From contig NZ_CP020465.1 in assembly GCF_002076895.1 (NCBI RefSeq), positions 1,488,001 through 1,552,000 of the forward strand: 64,000 nucleotides of DNA, in the 5' to 3' direction. Source of the DNA: Cognaticolwellia beringensis. GTDB lineage: Bacteria > Pseudomonadota > Gammaproteobacteria > Enterobacterales > Alteromonadaceae. This document shows positions 36,490 through 45,692 of this stretch, in pieces; the first letter of the stretch is position 1; each line of letters opens with the position of its first letter. Both the position numbers and the translations under genes were made by a program. The notes beneath the pieces are model-generated. The model was given only the letters and a program-made list of their open reading frames with translations. It had not been told where the DNA came from and made no database searches.

Positions 36490-37701
36490 TTAGGCTGCAG
36501 CTAAAATTATTTCATTGGCAAACTTATCTAATATGTCAGCGGCTTTATTAAGCATATCCGAATGCTTAAGATACTTGATGTACCTTAAAGTAACAGCTTC
36601 ATTTTTATGACCCATGGTTTCTTTTACAAAACCTAATGCATCAATAACATCGCTTTTTTCATTTGTAAGTATTTTAAGGAGATTAGTACCGAATGTTGCC
36701 CTCATGTCATGAGGTTTGTGGTTTAATTTTTCACCAAATCGTATTTCATAAAGATATTTAAATTTGACCCATACATTTCGTTTGTTATATTCATTGAAAG
36801 CTGTACCAGTTTTTGTGATAAACAAAGGAGAGTATCCTTTTTTGTTCTTATTGCTTTTCTTATACAGCGTTAGTAAGTCTTCGTATTCTTCTGATTCTAA
36901 ATAGTCCATGATACTTTCGAAAAATGGCCTGGTAATAAACAAATCTCTAGGTGTGTCATTCTTCGTCATTACACCTACTCTTGGGGATATTTCAATATCA
37001 TTAATGAGGAAAGAATCGTCTTTATGGAGGTTTTCGATAGTAAAGAGCTCTGCGTTCATCGTATTACATTCTTGACTTCGTAATCCTGAACCTATCATTA
37101 GGTTAAGGAATAATCGATCTCGTTCACCCATAGTATTAATCACAAGTAAGGCTCTTTTGGCTTGTTTTTGATTTAATGGATTTAGAGACTCCCCATGTTT
37201 TGTAACTTTCCTTATTCTAAGATCCGTCGATTGAACATTTCTGTGGCCAGTTGATGCTGTCTCGTATTTAAAGAAACCTTTTTGGGGAACTACTTTATTT
37301 CTAATAAGAAACTCATAGAAAGCTCGGAGGTAATTGATGTAAGAACTCGCTGTAGTATATTTTTTGTCATTTTTATCATTAACATCAAGTAGTAAATCCT
37401 CTCTGTACCCATAGGTAGGTGAATTATAATGTAAAGGAGTCGGCTTATAGGGATTTATATTGTTCGCTTCAATGAAATTTAACCAAGAAAGGAGAGCTTT
37501 AGCATAGGTGAATGATTCTTTAACTTGAGAAGCCTTCTCCATGATTGCTATATTCATGAGCCTTTCAATATTTTTGTCTTTAGCTCCACTAATAATTTTT
37601 ACTTTTTTTAAGGTCGGCGAAGAGAATGTATGTTTTTCATCATCTATTTTAAGTTGATCTATGACACCGAATCTACATTCAATAGTTTTTATTTCTGGCA
37701 T
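36490..37701 (-). CDS. Tyrosine recombinase/integrase (IntA/TnpA-like), first gene at the element's right end
   Basis: A 403-aa phage-integrase-family protein with a complete active site: Arg208 (GSGLRSQE), His331 and Arg334 (KPHDMRATF), His365 (MGHKNE) and Tyr374 (TLRYIKYL). The N-terminal SAM-like core-binding domain spans about residues 45-140. It reads inward from the right end of the element, with about 100 bp between its start and the mshE junction, as expected for an integrase next to its attachment site. With the three genes after it, it forms the integration and excision module. Confidence 0.9.
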   Translation of the reverse strand: MPEIKTIECRFGVIDQLKIDDEKHTFSSPTLKKVKIISGAKDKNIERLMNIAIMEKASQVKESFTYAKALLSWLNFIEANNINPYKPTPLHYNSPTYGYREDLLLDVNDKNDKKYTTASSYINYLRAFYEFLIRNKVVPQKGFFKYETASTGHRNVQSTDLRIRKVTKHGESLNPLNQKQAKRALLVINTMGERDRLFLNLMIGSGLRSQECNTMNAELFTIENLHKDDSFLINDIEISPRVGVMTKNDTPRDLFITRPFFESIMDYLESEEYEDLLTLYKKSNKNKKGYSPLFITKTGTAFNEYNKRNVWVKFKYLYEIRFGEKLNHKPHDMRATFGTNLLKILTNEKSDVIDALGFVKETMGHKNEAVTLRYIKYLKHSDMLNKAADILDKFANEIILAAA

Positions 37702-37748
37702 TATGGAAGCCTATTGTTGTTAATTGTATTTTAACAATAGCACTTGTT

Positions 37749-37784
37749 TTTTCTAAGTCAACTTATTGGGGTGGATTTTCTAAG
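37749..37784. repeat. Paired 9-bp direct repeats near the element's right end
   Basis: TTTTCTAAG occurs at 37749-37757 and again at 37776-37784, 27 bp apart, between the intA-like start and the junction. Repeats this close to an attachment site are candidate recombinase arm-binding sites. Confidence 0.5.
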
Positions 37785-39285
37785 CTGCTCTTACTAGGGT
37801 AGTTTGACAACCGCGTCCATGGCTAAACTCGACATCTTTAATGTTTTCATCAACAAGATGAGATAACCACATTAATTCTTGTTCATCAGGATGATAAGTT
37901 TGACGGCAACTATCACAAACTTTACGTACCAAGCGCTGAGCAATAATGGCGCGTAAAGAACTCCCCACTAAGAAGCCTGCCGCGCCCATATCTAATAGAC
38001 GTAGCGCACTCGTAATAGCGTCATTGGTATGTAATGTTGATAACACTAAGTGACCTGTTAACGCGCCTCGTAAACCTATTTCAACGGTTTCTTGATCACG
38101 CATTTCACCTACCATGAGTATATCGGGATCTTGTCGTAATGCCGTGCGTAATACGCTAGAAAATGTCAGGTTTATTTTGCTATTAACTTGTACTTGGTTA
38201 ACCCGCGGTAAACGATATTCTACCGGGTCTTCTACGGTGATAATTTTCTTACTGGCTTTATTTAATTCACTAAGTGCCGCATACAAGGTGGTAGTTTTAC
38301 CACTACCGGTTGGGCCTGTAACTAGCACCATTCCATGTGGGCGTGAAATTTGATGGCGTATGCGTTTAACAAAGTGCTCTGGCATGCCCGTTTCGTCTAA
38401 CGACAGTAAACCCGCTGACTGATCAAGTAAACGCATAACCACAGACTCACCGTATTGCACCGGCATGGTTGACATACGGACATCGATATTATGGCCGTTG
38501 ATTTTTAAATTAAATCGCCCATCTTGTGGTAAACGTTTTTCAGATATATCTAAACCTGCCATCAGCTTTAATCGTAATACCATCGCCGAGGCAATTTTAT
38601 TTTCTTTTAAAATATTTTCTTGCAGCACACCATCAATACGTTGGCGAATACGCAATGCGTTTTCATCCGGTTCAATATGCACATCAGACGCCCGCATTTG
38701 TACGGCATCTTCAAATACTGATTGAAGTAATTTACCCACGGTTGCATCACCGCCTTCCTCAAGGAAGTTATTTGATAAGTCAAAATCACTACTTTGATCG
38801 TATTCTTCCTCTAGTTGGCTAGCAAAAGATTCAATATCGGCGGTGCGTCGGTATAACCCGTCAAAGGCATTAAAGAGTTGTGACTCCATGACAACGGCTA
38901 GTTTCAATCGCTTCGGAGCTAACATTTGCTCGAGTTGATCAAGTGCACTTAAATCTGCCGGATCGCTCATGCCGATAAGAACAGAGTCGCCTTGGTCTTC
39001 AATTATTATGGCACGCAAACGTCGGGCATGAACTTCCGGTAATAATAGTGCGACTTCAGATGAAATTCTGCGTTGGCTGATATCTAAAAATGGCACATCT
39101 AATTGCTGGGCAAAAAACTCTAATAACTGCTGCTCACTAATATGCCCTAGCTCAATTAAGGTGTCACCGAGCTTTCTACCACTAGTTTTTTGACTATTTA
39201 AAGCCTGCATGAGTTGTTCATTGCTAATAATGTGTTCGTGAACAAGTAAATCGCCCAAACGCATTTTTAATTTAGGTGCTGCCAT
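37780..39285 (-). pseudogene. mshE: MSHA assembly ATPase MshE, 3' end lost to the element
   Basis: A 501-aa product, of which about 494 residues are MshE. The N-terminal GSPII_E domain (residues 1-150, binding c-di-GMP in MshE) is complete, and the ATPase domain has Walker A GPTGSGKTTT from 324. The C-terminal zinc region has CDSC and GC, but the fourth cysteine and the following ~75-80 residues are replaced by TLVRAA and a stop. MshE powers MSHA pilus extension, so the strain should lack extension unless the truncated protein works or the element excises. Transcription into mshG and later genes would also be broken. Confidence 0.92.
37795..37803. other. Right junction of the element inside mshE
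   Basis: On the minus strand, mshE coding sequence is recognisable to GGT-TGT-CAA-AC. The following codons (TLVRAA, stop) are not MshE sequence and belong to the element. The exact crossover cannot be fixed without the left junction or an empty site. Confidence 0.7.
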
Positions 39286-39286
39286 A

Positions 39287-40450
39287 TTATTCTCCTAACT
39301 CTATCAAACGCTGCCGAGCAAATTGCATCGCACTTGTGGATAAATTATTACGTGCTATTGATTGCCTATATGCATCTCTTGCTGGCACAAATTTGCCAAG
39401 ACTATCCAAAGAAACCGCTACACCTAGCCACCATCGACCAACATCAGGCTCAAGTGTAATTAATTTTCGGTAAGCAGTAATCGCACTTTCATGCTCATTT
39501 AATTCCGCCGATGTATTAGCTAACAAAGTTTGTACCTCTGTGCTATCACTTCGATTGACTGGATTTAAAATGTTAAATGCTTGTCTGGCTTGACCTTGTT
39601 CATAATAAATTCTAGCACTCATTAAGCGCATTTCTTCTGCTTGCGGTGCTAAAGCAATACCTTGTGATAACAAGTTAACAGCTTCTTGATAATATTTTTT
39701 ACCGTACCACAAAGCAGCAAGCTGTTTACGCGCTGTTTCATGAGCGGGCACTACGAGTAGTATTTCCTCAAATAACGATTCAGCTTTGGCTATTTCATTA
39801 CGTTCCATTGCTTGCTCGGCTTGAGTAATTTTATTTGCCGCCAATGCCTGTGGTGATAATTGTGTGCGAGAAATGGTTAAACTTGATTTAGCGGGAACAA
39901 TGTCAGTAACGGCTTCAGGCTTAACCGCTGCCTTTGCGGCTTGAACCGGCGTAATTATCACAATTGTGTCGTCTGTTTCTGTGACTTTTTCTGTTAGAAC
40001 TCTGTGTTCAATTGTCTCACCTAGATCATTCGCTAGGGCATTGTTCTCTTTATCAGGTGCAATTACTACGGTTGACTGCGGAACATTGGCTAAGCCTTTA
40101 CTTTCGTCAAGTGCATGCTTTATTGCTTTCGAGGTAACCGGTAGCGCTAACACTTGTGTCGATGGTAGGTTTGAGGGTGATACTTTATTTTTATGAGTAT
40201 CAGCTCTGAATTGATCGTTTTTCAGCGTTATTGCTGCTTGCTGTACTTGTGCTTTGAATTGTTGATTTTCGCTGTAAAGCTGCCAAGCAAATATACCAAC
40301 AATATTGACAATAATAATGATAGCGACAATAACAAATATTAATTTAGTCGAAGAGTTATTGGCTGGTAAAGGTACAGAAACATTAGACGCGCTTTTTTGA
40401 TCGTTCTGGCGCTTGTCTAAATCTTTTAACATTTGATTAATTACACTCAT
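39287..40450 (-). CDS. mshN: MSHA biogenesis protein MshN (TPR)
   Basis: A 387-aa inner-membrane protein: short cytoplasmic start MSVINQMLKDLDKRQ (typical of MshN and GspB-like proteins), a transmembrane helix at about 36-56, a variable periplasmic linker, and TPR repeats from about residue 200 (AEQAMERNEIAKAESLFEEIL, YQEAVNLLSQGIALAP, and two more). It ends 1 bp before the mshE start and overlaps mshM by 4 bp. It probably links the ATPase MshM and the pilus machine to the cell wall. Confidence 0.9.
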   Translation of the reverse strand: MSVINQMLKDLDKRQNDQKSASNVSVPLPANNSSTKLIFVIVAIIIIVNIVGIFAWQLYSENQQFKAQVQQAAITLKNDQFRADTHKNKVSPSNLPSTQVLALPVTSKAIKHALDESKGLANVPQSTVVIAPDKENNALANDLGETIEHRVLTEKVTETDDTIVIITPVQAAKAAVKPEAVTDIVPAKSSLTISRTQLSPQALAANKITQAEQAMERNEIAKAESLFEEILLVVPAHETARKQLAALWYGKKYYQEAVNLLSQGIALAPQAEEMRLMSARIYYEQGQARQAFNILNPVNRSDSTEVQTLLANTSAELNEHESAITAYRKLITLEPDVGRWWLGVAVSLDSLGKFVPARDAYRQSIARNNLSTSAMQFARQRLIELGE

Positions 40451-41355
40451 ACTAACGTCTCAACAATATCCCATGAAAAATACAAGCCAGCCAATATTGT
40501 AACCAGTAACAAGCTAATTAAATAAAATTTTAACGACGTGTTTTGTTGTGCACCTTCGGTGTCTATGATGGCAGCTGCTAAATATTTTTTTGTTAATTTA
40601 TAGCTGCCTTGCCCATAACCAAGCATCAGTATTTTATGACAAATAATATTTACCAACCTTGGAATACCGCCACTAACTTTAGCCACTTTGGTTGCCATTG
40701 AGCGACTAAATAAATTTGGCCCTTTATGACCTGCAACTTGTAGTCGATGTTGGATATAATAATCAACTTCACGTGCATTCATCGCGCGTAATTTATAAGA
40801 AAAAGTAATACGTTGCTTCAACTGTCTAAATGCTTTTTCTGCTAGCCTTTCATCTAATTCTGGCTGAGCAAATAAAACCACTTGTAATAATTTTCGTGTT
40901 TCTGTTTCAAGGTTAGTAAACAACCGCAATGCCTCTAGACTTTCCGACGGTAATGCTTGCGCTTCATCAAGAATTAATACGACCGAATGACCTCGAATGT
41001 GTAGCTCCAGCAACCTTTGCTGTATTCGTTGAGTTAAAAGCTCTGCCGATACTGTTTGTGCTTGCTTTACGCCTAGTTCGACTGCAACTGCGCGCCGCAA
41101 CTCATCTGGCTTTAAATATGGATTGGGAATATAGGCGGTGACGAAATGCTTAGGAATTTCATTTAGCAATTTACGGCACATTAAGGTTTTACCCGTGCCG
41201 ACTTCCCCAACCACTTTAATAAAGCCTTCGCCCGTTTGTAATGCGGTTAGCAGTACTGCAAGAGCCTCATTGTGAGACTCTAATCCCAAATAAAAATTGG
41301 TATTTGGTGTCAAGGTAAATGGGAATTCCTTTAAACCAAAGTGTTGCAAGTACAT
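40447..41355 (-). CDS. mshM: MSHA biogenesis ATPase MshM (ExeA-like)
   Basis: A 302-aa AAA ATPase. It begins MYLQHFGLKEFPFTLTPNT as in ExeA/GspA-type proteins. Walker A is GEVGTGKT (50-57) and Walker B is VVLILDEAQALP. A single transmembrane helix lies near the C-terminus (LISLLLVTILAGLYFSW), which is usual for MshM. It is thought to help insert or assemble the secretin. It lies 11 bp after mshL and overlaps mshN. Confidence 0.92.
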   Translation of the reverse strand: MYLQHFGLKEFPFTLTPNTNFYLGLESHNEALAVLLTALQTGEGFIKVVGEVGTGKTLMCRKLLNEIPKHFVTAYIPNPYLKPDELRRAVAVELGVKQAQTVSAELLTQRIQQRLLELHIRGHSVVLILDEAQALPSESLEALRLFTNLETETRKLLQVVLFAQPELDERLAEKAFRQLKQRITFSYKLRAMNAREVDYYIQHRLQVAGHKGPNLFSRSMATKVAKVSGGIPRLVNIICHKILMLGYGQGSYKLTKKYLAAAIIDTEGAQQNTSLKFYLISLLLVTILAGLYFSWDIVETLV

Positions 41356-41366
41356 AAGGTTATAAC

Positions 41367-43076
41367 TTAATTAGTCGTTGCGTTTGCATCTGCATCTTCT
41401 GGAAACCATTGCTTTAGTAAAGCACGAGCGTCTTGCAGTTGATTCTTCCAAGTGTCATGTCCGATAACAATAGGTTTTAGCAAAATAATTAGCTCTTTCT
41501 TTTGCACAGATTCGCTTTTACTTTTAAATAACGCTCCCATGATTGGAATATCCCCAAAGAAAGGTGTTTTAGATTCCGTGTCAACTTTACGTGTTTCTAT
41601 TAAACCGCCAATGACTACAATTTCACCTGATTTTGCTCTAATAATAGTATCAGACTCACGAACACTACTTTGCGCCAAAGGTAATACAATATCTTGATCG
41701 CTTAAACGAATAGTTTTAGTTTGCTCGGCAGTAATCGTCACCGACGGATGAATATGTAGAATAACTTCGCCATCAGCATCAATTTGAGGCGTTACGTCTA
41801 GGGCTATACCCGAGAAGAAAGGCGTTAGATCGATTTCTGGTGTAGTGGTTGTTGAAGTACCTGTAGTAGTTGTACTCGATACATCAGTAACAAAATATTC
41901 ATCTTCCCCGACTTTTATAATCGCTTTTTGATTGTTTGTCGCGGTAATTCTAGGACTAGAAAGTACTTGCACATTACCTTGAGTAGATAATAAATCAATT
42001 ACACCACTAAAGTCTTTATTAAGAAAACTTAAACTTGTTACACCACCAATGGCTGAAGAAATTGCATTTCCTGCAATATTACCCGTGGTTGAGAAGCCAA
42101 TATCTGTGCTTTCAATGTGCCCTAATACTTGGTCCCATTTAACACCTTGTTGGTAATCATCATTTAAGGTGACTTCCATTATTTTTGCTTCAATAATAAC
42201 TTGGCGACGCAAGTGCTCTTCAGTGCTTTCAATAAAGCGCTTAACGGCCGCTATTTCAGCAGGCAATGCTTTAATCGTGACTAAACCCGCTTGTGGCGAC
42301 ACAATGACAGAACGGCCGGCCTCATCACCAACTAATGCGTTTAAAGTCTCTTTTAGTTCGCTCCAAAAATCAGATTCATTTTCAGTATAAATATTTACAC
42401 CGCTGCTATTACTCTGATTTCCATTCCCGTTTTGATTGTTATTATTATTGCCGCTATTGCCACTATTATTATTGTTATTCCCGCTGTTACCATTTGAATT
42501 ACTACTGTTGGGATCATTTTCAGAAACACCGCCAGAGTTAATACTCGTGCTAGAAATACCACGACGCTTAACATACAAATAATCTAACGGGATAGTTTCG
42601 GTGCGAATACCTGCTGGATACACTTGGATTACTCGCCCTTCGCGGCGAATATCGTAACCATAGATTGATTCAACCACGTCAAGTGCTTCATCTAAGGTGA
42701 CATTTTTTAAATTCAACGTGATGTTACCGCTAACCTCAGGATGTATCGCAATACTATAAGATGAGTCATCAACAATAGCGGCAAAAAACTGCTCTGCAGC
42801 GACACCGCTGGCAGCAATTTCTAGACGTTTTTCCGCCAATAAACCATGACGAGCTTGCTTAATTTCTTTTTGCATAAGCTCTTGGCGAACAGAGTTTGGC
42901 AACGCCTGTAGCGGCTTAGGTGCTGATGGCTGATTGGATTGGGCAATCGCTTTATCTAACGCTTGTGTTACATCAGTTGGTGGTTTGGGCGCTGATTGAC
43001 AACCCACAAGTACAATTACCGCTGAACAGCATAATAGTTTCATTTGGTGTTTTTTAATTTTAATTGTTTTATTCAT
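41367..43076 (-). CDS. mshL: MSHA secretin MshL, outer-membrane lipoprotein
   Basis: A 569-aa secretin of the type II/IV pilus family. It has a lipoprotein signal with the lipobox ending at Cys26 (VLVGCQ), an N-terminal STN domain (about 100-165) and N0/N1-type domains. An Asn/Gly/Ser-rich linker of about 45 residues follows (coded by about 42395-42540). The secretin domain ends with VPLAQSSVRESDTIIRAKSGEIVVIGGL. The linker consists of near-repeats of SGN and poly-Asn and is likely to vary between strains. It forms the outer-membrane pore for the MSHA pilus. Confidence 0.95.
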   Translation of the reverse strand: MNKTIKIKKHQMKLLCCSAVIVLVGCQSAPKPPTDVTQALDKAIAQSNQPSAPKPLQALPNSVRQELMQKEIKQARHGLLAEKRLEIAASGVAAEQFFAAIVDDSSYSIAIHPEVSGNITLNLKNVTLDEALDVVESIYGYDIRREGRVIQVYPAGIRTETIPLDYLYVKRRGISSTSINSGGVSENDPNSSNSNGNSGNNNNNSGNSGNNNNNQNGNGNQSNSSGVNIYTENESDFWSELKETLNALVGDEAGRSVIVSPQAGLVTIKALPAEIAAVKRFIESTEEHLRRQVIIEAKIMEVTLNDDYQQGVKWDQVLGHIESTDIGFSTTGNIAGNAISSAIGGVTSLSFLNKDFSGVIDLLSTQGNVQVLSSPRITATNNQKAIIKVGEDEYFVTDVSSTTTTGTSTTTTPEIDLTPFFSGIALDVTPQIDADGEVILHIHPSVTITAEQTKTIRLSDQDIVLPLAQSSVRESDTIIRAKSGEIVVIGGLIETRKVDTESKTPFFGDIPIMGALFKSKSESVQKKELIILLKPIVIGHDTWKNQLQDARALLKQWFPEDADANATTN

Positions 43077-43393
43077 TTTGAGTTCGCTATTACACCGGAA
43101 AATAATAATAATTCCATTCTACCTTGTGGTGAATCTAACACCACCCCATTTGCATTGATTGCAATCAAATCGAAACCTTTATATTTATCGCCGACATTAA
43201 GGACTTGACCATTAATAATCGCTTTTTTCTTATTATTACTTTGGATAATTGATTGCAAAACTAAAGCGGCTCTCTTTTCGCTACTATTCGCTGATGCAAC
43301 CGCACCAAAAGGCCGAGTAGGATCTACTTGTTGACCTTTTGCGCATTGGGACATAAAGAGCACGGATAGAACGAAGATAATTTTATACACCAA
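43073..43393 (-). CDS. mshK: MSHA biogenesis protein MshK (pilot/PilP-like)
   Basis: A 106-aa secreted protein: signal peptide of about 20 residues, then DPTRPFG, a motif shared with GspC/PilP/MshK-type homology regions, and VLNVGDKYKGFDLIAINANGVVLDS typical of the HR domain. It overlaps both neighbours (mshJ by 11 bp, mshL by 4 bp). It probably connects the inner-membrane complex with the secretin. Confidence 0.85.
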   Translation of the reverse strand: MVYKIIFVLSVLFMSQCAKGQQVDPTRPFGAVASANSSEKRAALVLQSIIQSNNKKKAIINGQVLNVGDKYKGFDLIAINANGVVLDSPQGRMELLLFSGVIANSK

Positions 43394-44120
43394 TAAACTC
43401 CTTGGACGTGCTCAAACTATAAATTACAATTTCTAGTTCACTGACAGGATACGCTTTTAATTGGTAATCGAATTCTTGCCAGAAAAACTTCCAAGACAAA
43501 CTCTCTAACTGGCTTAAGTAATCTTTTAGCTCAAAGTATTGCCCTTGCAGCTTTATTTTAATGCCATGACGGTATAAACGTAATTGCTTGGGTTGCGACT
43601 GCACAGCATCTACTTTTACCGTTGTTATCTTATTCGCTTGATCTGCTTCAGCTTTATTCTCAGTTACTGGATTTGCTGGCAGCACTTCAAATGAAAGTAG
43701 CTTAACACCTTTTTGTAATTTTAATAACTTGATCAAGGCATAGCGCATTTGAATGGGATCAATTAAATCTGAGGTTAACGCGAGTAACTTTTCGTCAACA
43801 CTACCGAGCTTAGCTTGATATTGTGATAACTCTTTCTTTAAGGCGATATTAGGGTCTTCGCGCAATGCTTGTTCTAATATTTGAATCGAATTTTGCATGT
43901 TTTCATTACTTTGCTGAGTTTGCAAAACTTGTTGATTCAACTTTTCGATACGCTGAATCGATTCATCCAGAAATAAAGTGTATAAAATAAAAACGATGGC
44001 AACCATGCCTGAGGCGATAATTAAATATTGCTCACGTGGTGTCGTACTATTAAATTTTTCACTGTAAGCTAACCACTGAGTCATAACACTACTCTCCTTT
44101 ACTTTGTGCAGAGCTAACAA
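43383..44120 (-). CDS. mshJ: MSHA biogenesis protein MshJ (PilO-like)
   Basis: A 245-aa protein with one transmembrane helix (about residues 30-50: REQYLIIASGMVAIVFILYTLFL) and a long periplasmic coiled coil (SIQRIEKLNQQVLQTQQSNENMQNSIQILEQ), then a ferredoxin-like PilO domain. It overlaps the PilN-like gene by 32 bp; an internal start (MTQWLAYSEKF, residue 13) would shorten the overlap and may be the true one. It forms the alignment complex with the PilN- and PilM-like proteins. Confidence 0.88.
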   Translation of the reverse strand: MLALHKVKESSVMTQWLAYSEKFNSTTPREQYLIIASGMVAIVFILYTLFLDESIQRIEKLNQQVLQTQQSNENMQNSIQILEQALREDPNIALKKELSQYQAKLGSVDEKLLALTSDLIDPIQMRYALIKLLKLQKGVKLLSFEVLPANPVTENKAEADQANKITTVKVDAVQSQPKQLRLYRHGIKIKLQGQYFELKDYLSQLESLSWKFFWQEFDYQLKAYPVSELEIVIYSLSTSKEFIGV

Positions 44121-44685
44121 CGAACTCAGTTAATTTTTGTTCATTTTCAATTAAAGAGAAATTAATAAATCGCTTACCAGAAAGAAATGTCGAAGATTCA
44201 AAACCAGATAACCAATTAGGCACGGCATCTGGGGTACGCGCTATACCCGAGAAGGTCATATTACCATTACCAATATTAACTCTTTGTAAACTTATATTTT
44301 TATTGTGCAACGCAGCTAATTCCGCCATTGCGCTTGAAAAGCCCACGCTATAAGTTTTTGTGGGATCCGTTAATTGTTTATGTAAATGCTCTTTATTGGC
44401 AATCACTAGCTTAATGGTATTTAATTCCGTCAGTAATGTAGTGTTTTGACGGTTTTTACTAATGGCTGACTCTAAGTTTTGTAACTGTGACGTTTGGCTT
44501 ATATTTTGCGACTTTATTACTTCAAAATCTGCTTCTAAGTTACTAACTTGCCACTGAGTAATAAAAATTAATCCCAGCATAACGACCAAAGTAACTACCC
44601 ATAATGTCACAACACGATTTAGTGTCCAGAGCGCTTTTTTGGGTAGCAAGTCTGCTTGTAATAAGTTGATTGAATATTTAGCCAC
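44089..44685 (-). CDS. MSHA PilN-like alignment protein (MshI2 in some annotations)
   Basis: A 198-aa protein with the PilN layout: a short conserved cytoplasmic start (YSINLLQADLLPKK), a transmembrane helix (VVTLWVVTLVVMLGLIFIT, about 26-45), a periplasmic coiled coil, and a small alpha/beta domain. The N-terminal INLLQADLLP motif is the segment that PilN-type proteins insert into their PilM-type partner, coded here by the preceding gene 1 bp upstream. Confidence 0.88.
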   Translation of the reverse strand: MAKYSINLLQADLLPKKALWTLNRVVTLWVVTLVVMLGLIFITQWQVSNLEADFEVIKSQNISQTSQLQNLESAISKNRQNTTLLTELNTIKLVIANKEHLHKQLTDPTKTYSVGFSSAMAELAALHNKNISLQRVNIGNGNMTFSGIARTPDAVPNWLSGFESSTFLSGKRFINFSLIENEQKLTEFVVSSAQSKGE

Positions 44686-44686
44686 G

Positions 44687-45586
44687 TTAGTTTGGCTCCA
44701 TAAAATTTAACTGAGTCGCTCCAACAGCTACCGCGTTATTTCGGAGGCCTTCTAGTGTATCGGGCATAACAAACAGCTTCACCTCTACATTAGTATTCTC
44801 CGCCAATTTACGGGCTAAAAACGCTTCTTTATCAATAGGTAGCAAAACTTCAATAGTTTTGATTGGTGCTTGTTTTAATTGTCGTTCAAAATAATCGGTA
44901 GAACGCTGAATTTCGAGACTTAAAGCGTCAATAACGCCCATACTTAATTCATCTTCGCTTTTATTAGCAATTTGGGTGAAGCCACGTAATCGTCGACTAA
45001 AGAATAGTCGTCCGTTTTTAACAATTAAAATGTTTATTTCTTCATTGGGCTGTTGGCAAACGAGTAATACAGCATCTTCTTGCACTGGTAATAAGCTAGC
45101 AAACGCAAACTCTTCAGTGGTAATACTGTCAATATTTAGCTGTTCGTCGGTTAATACGGTAACCAGTTCAATTAAATCATTTTTAGCTACACAGACTACA
45201 TTAATCTTTTCATGCCCCCCAGCTAAGGTTGGGCCATCAAAGTAATCCAATACCATATTTTCAGGGGCAATACTGACGAGATCTTTGATCTGCCACTTTA
45301 AGGCAGCGTTCATTTCATCAATCGGTACATTAGGTTTATCTACCTGGACTATGTGCGAATGAACATTCGCTAGAACCAAATGACACCGTCCTGAAAACGA
45401 CTGAGCACTAACTAAGTGCTTAAGCGCCTTTGCAATTGAATTTCCTTTGTTTTCAACAACGTCACTTTTATTTTTATTAATTTTTTTAACAAAATAACTA
45501 ATAGACTGCTGTCGCAAGGACACACCAATTAAGTCAGCGGACTTTGCTTTTGAGAAAACATTTTTGATACGTGTAATAATTGTCAT
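44687..45586 (-). CDS. mshI: MSHA biogenesis protein MshI (PilM-like, actin fold)
   Basis: A 299-aa cytoplasmic protein of the PilM/MshI family. Recognisable strands include LIGVSLRQQSISYFV, MNAALKWQIKDLVSIAPENMVLDYFD and ILIVKNGRLFFSRRLRGF. It is the first gene of this operon copy. No mshH-type gene precedes it; a divergent PLP-enzyme gene lies 100 bp away, so the operon promoter should lie in 45587-45692. It is the cytoplasmic ring partner of the PilN-like protein. Confidence 0.88.
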   Translation of the reverse strand: MTIITRIKNVFSKAKSADLIGVSLRQQSISYFVKKINKNKSDVVENKGNSIAKALKHLVSAQSFSGRCHLVLANVHSHIVQVDKPNVPIDEMNAALKWQIKDLVSIAPENMVLDYFDGPTLAGGHEKINVVCVAKNDLIELVTVLTDEQLNIDSITTEEFAFASLLPVQEDAVLLVCQQPNEEINILIVKNGRLFFSRRLRGFTQIANKSEDELSMGVIDALSLEIQRSTDYFERQLKQAPIKTIEVLLPIDKEAFLARKLAENTNVEVKLFVMPDTLEGLRNNAVAVGATQLNFMEPN

Positions 45587-45692
45587 TAAGCGATATTATT
45601 ATTCTATTATCTGTAACCGTAAAGCCATTATCGCTGATTCTATTTTCGGCGCAAGTGTTTTAATTACTTCATTATTTTGAGTTACAAAACTT

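Larger units (their letters stand above)
1..37800. mobile_element. Right-hand part of a defence-carrying integrative element inserted in mshE
   Basis: Everything from the left edge to about 37800 is accessory DNA: phage relic, defence genes, an IS and, at the right end, four recombination genes reading inward. Just beyond, the mshE reading frame is cut inside a conserved motif, which marks the right junction at roughly 37797-37803. The left junction and the missing 3' part of mshE are not in the window, so the element exceeds 37 kb or is a composite. The gene order intA-like, second and third recombinase, small accessory gene at one end matches what I know of strand-biased circularizing integrative elements (Tn6283 type) and, more distantly, Tn554. 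It is an inference that all of region 1 is one element. Confidence 0.75.
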
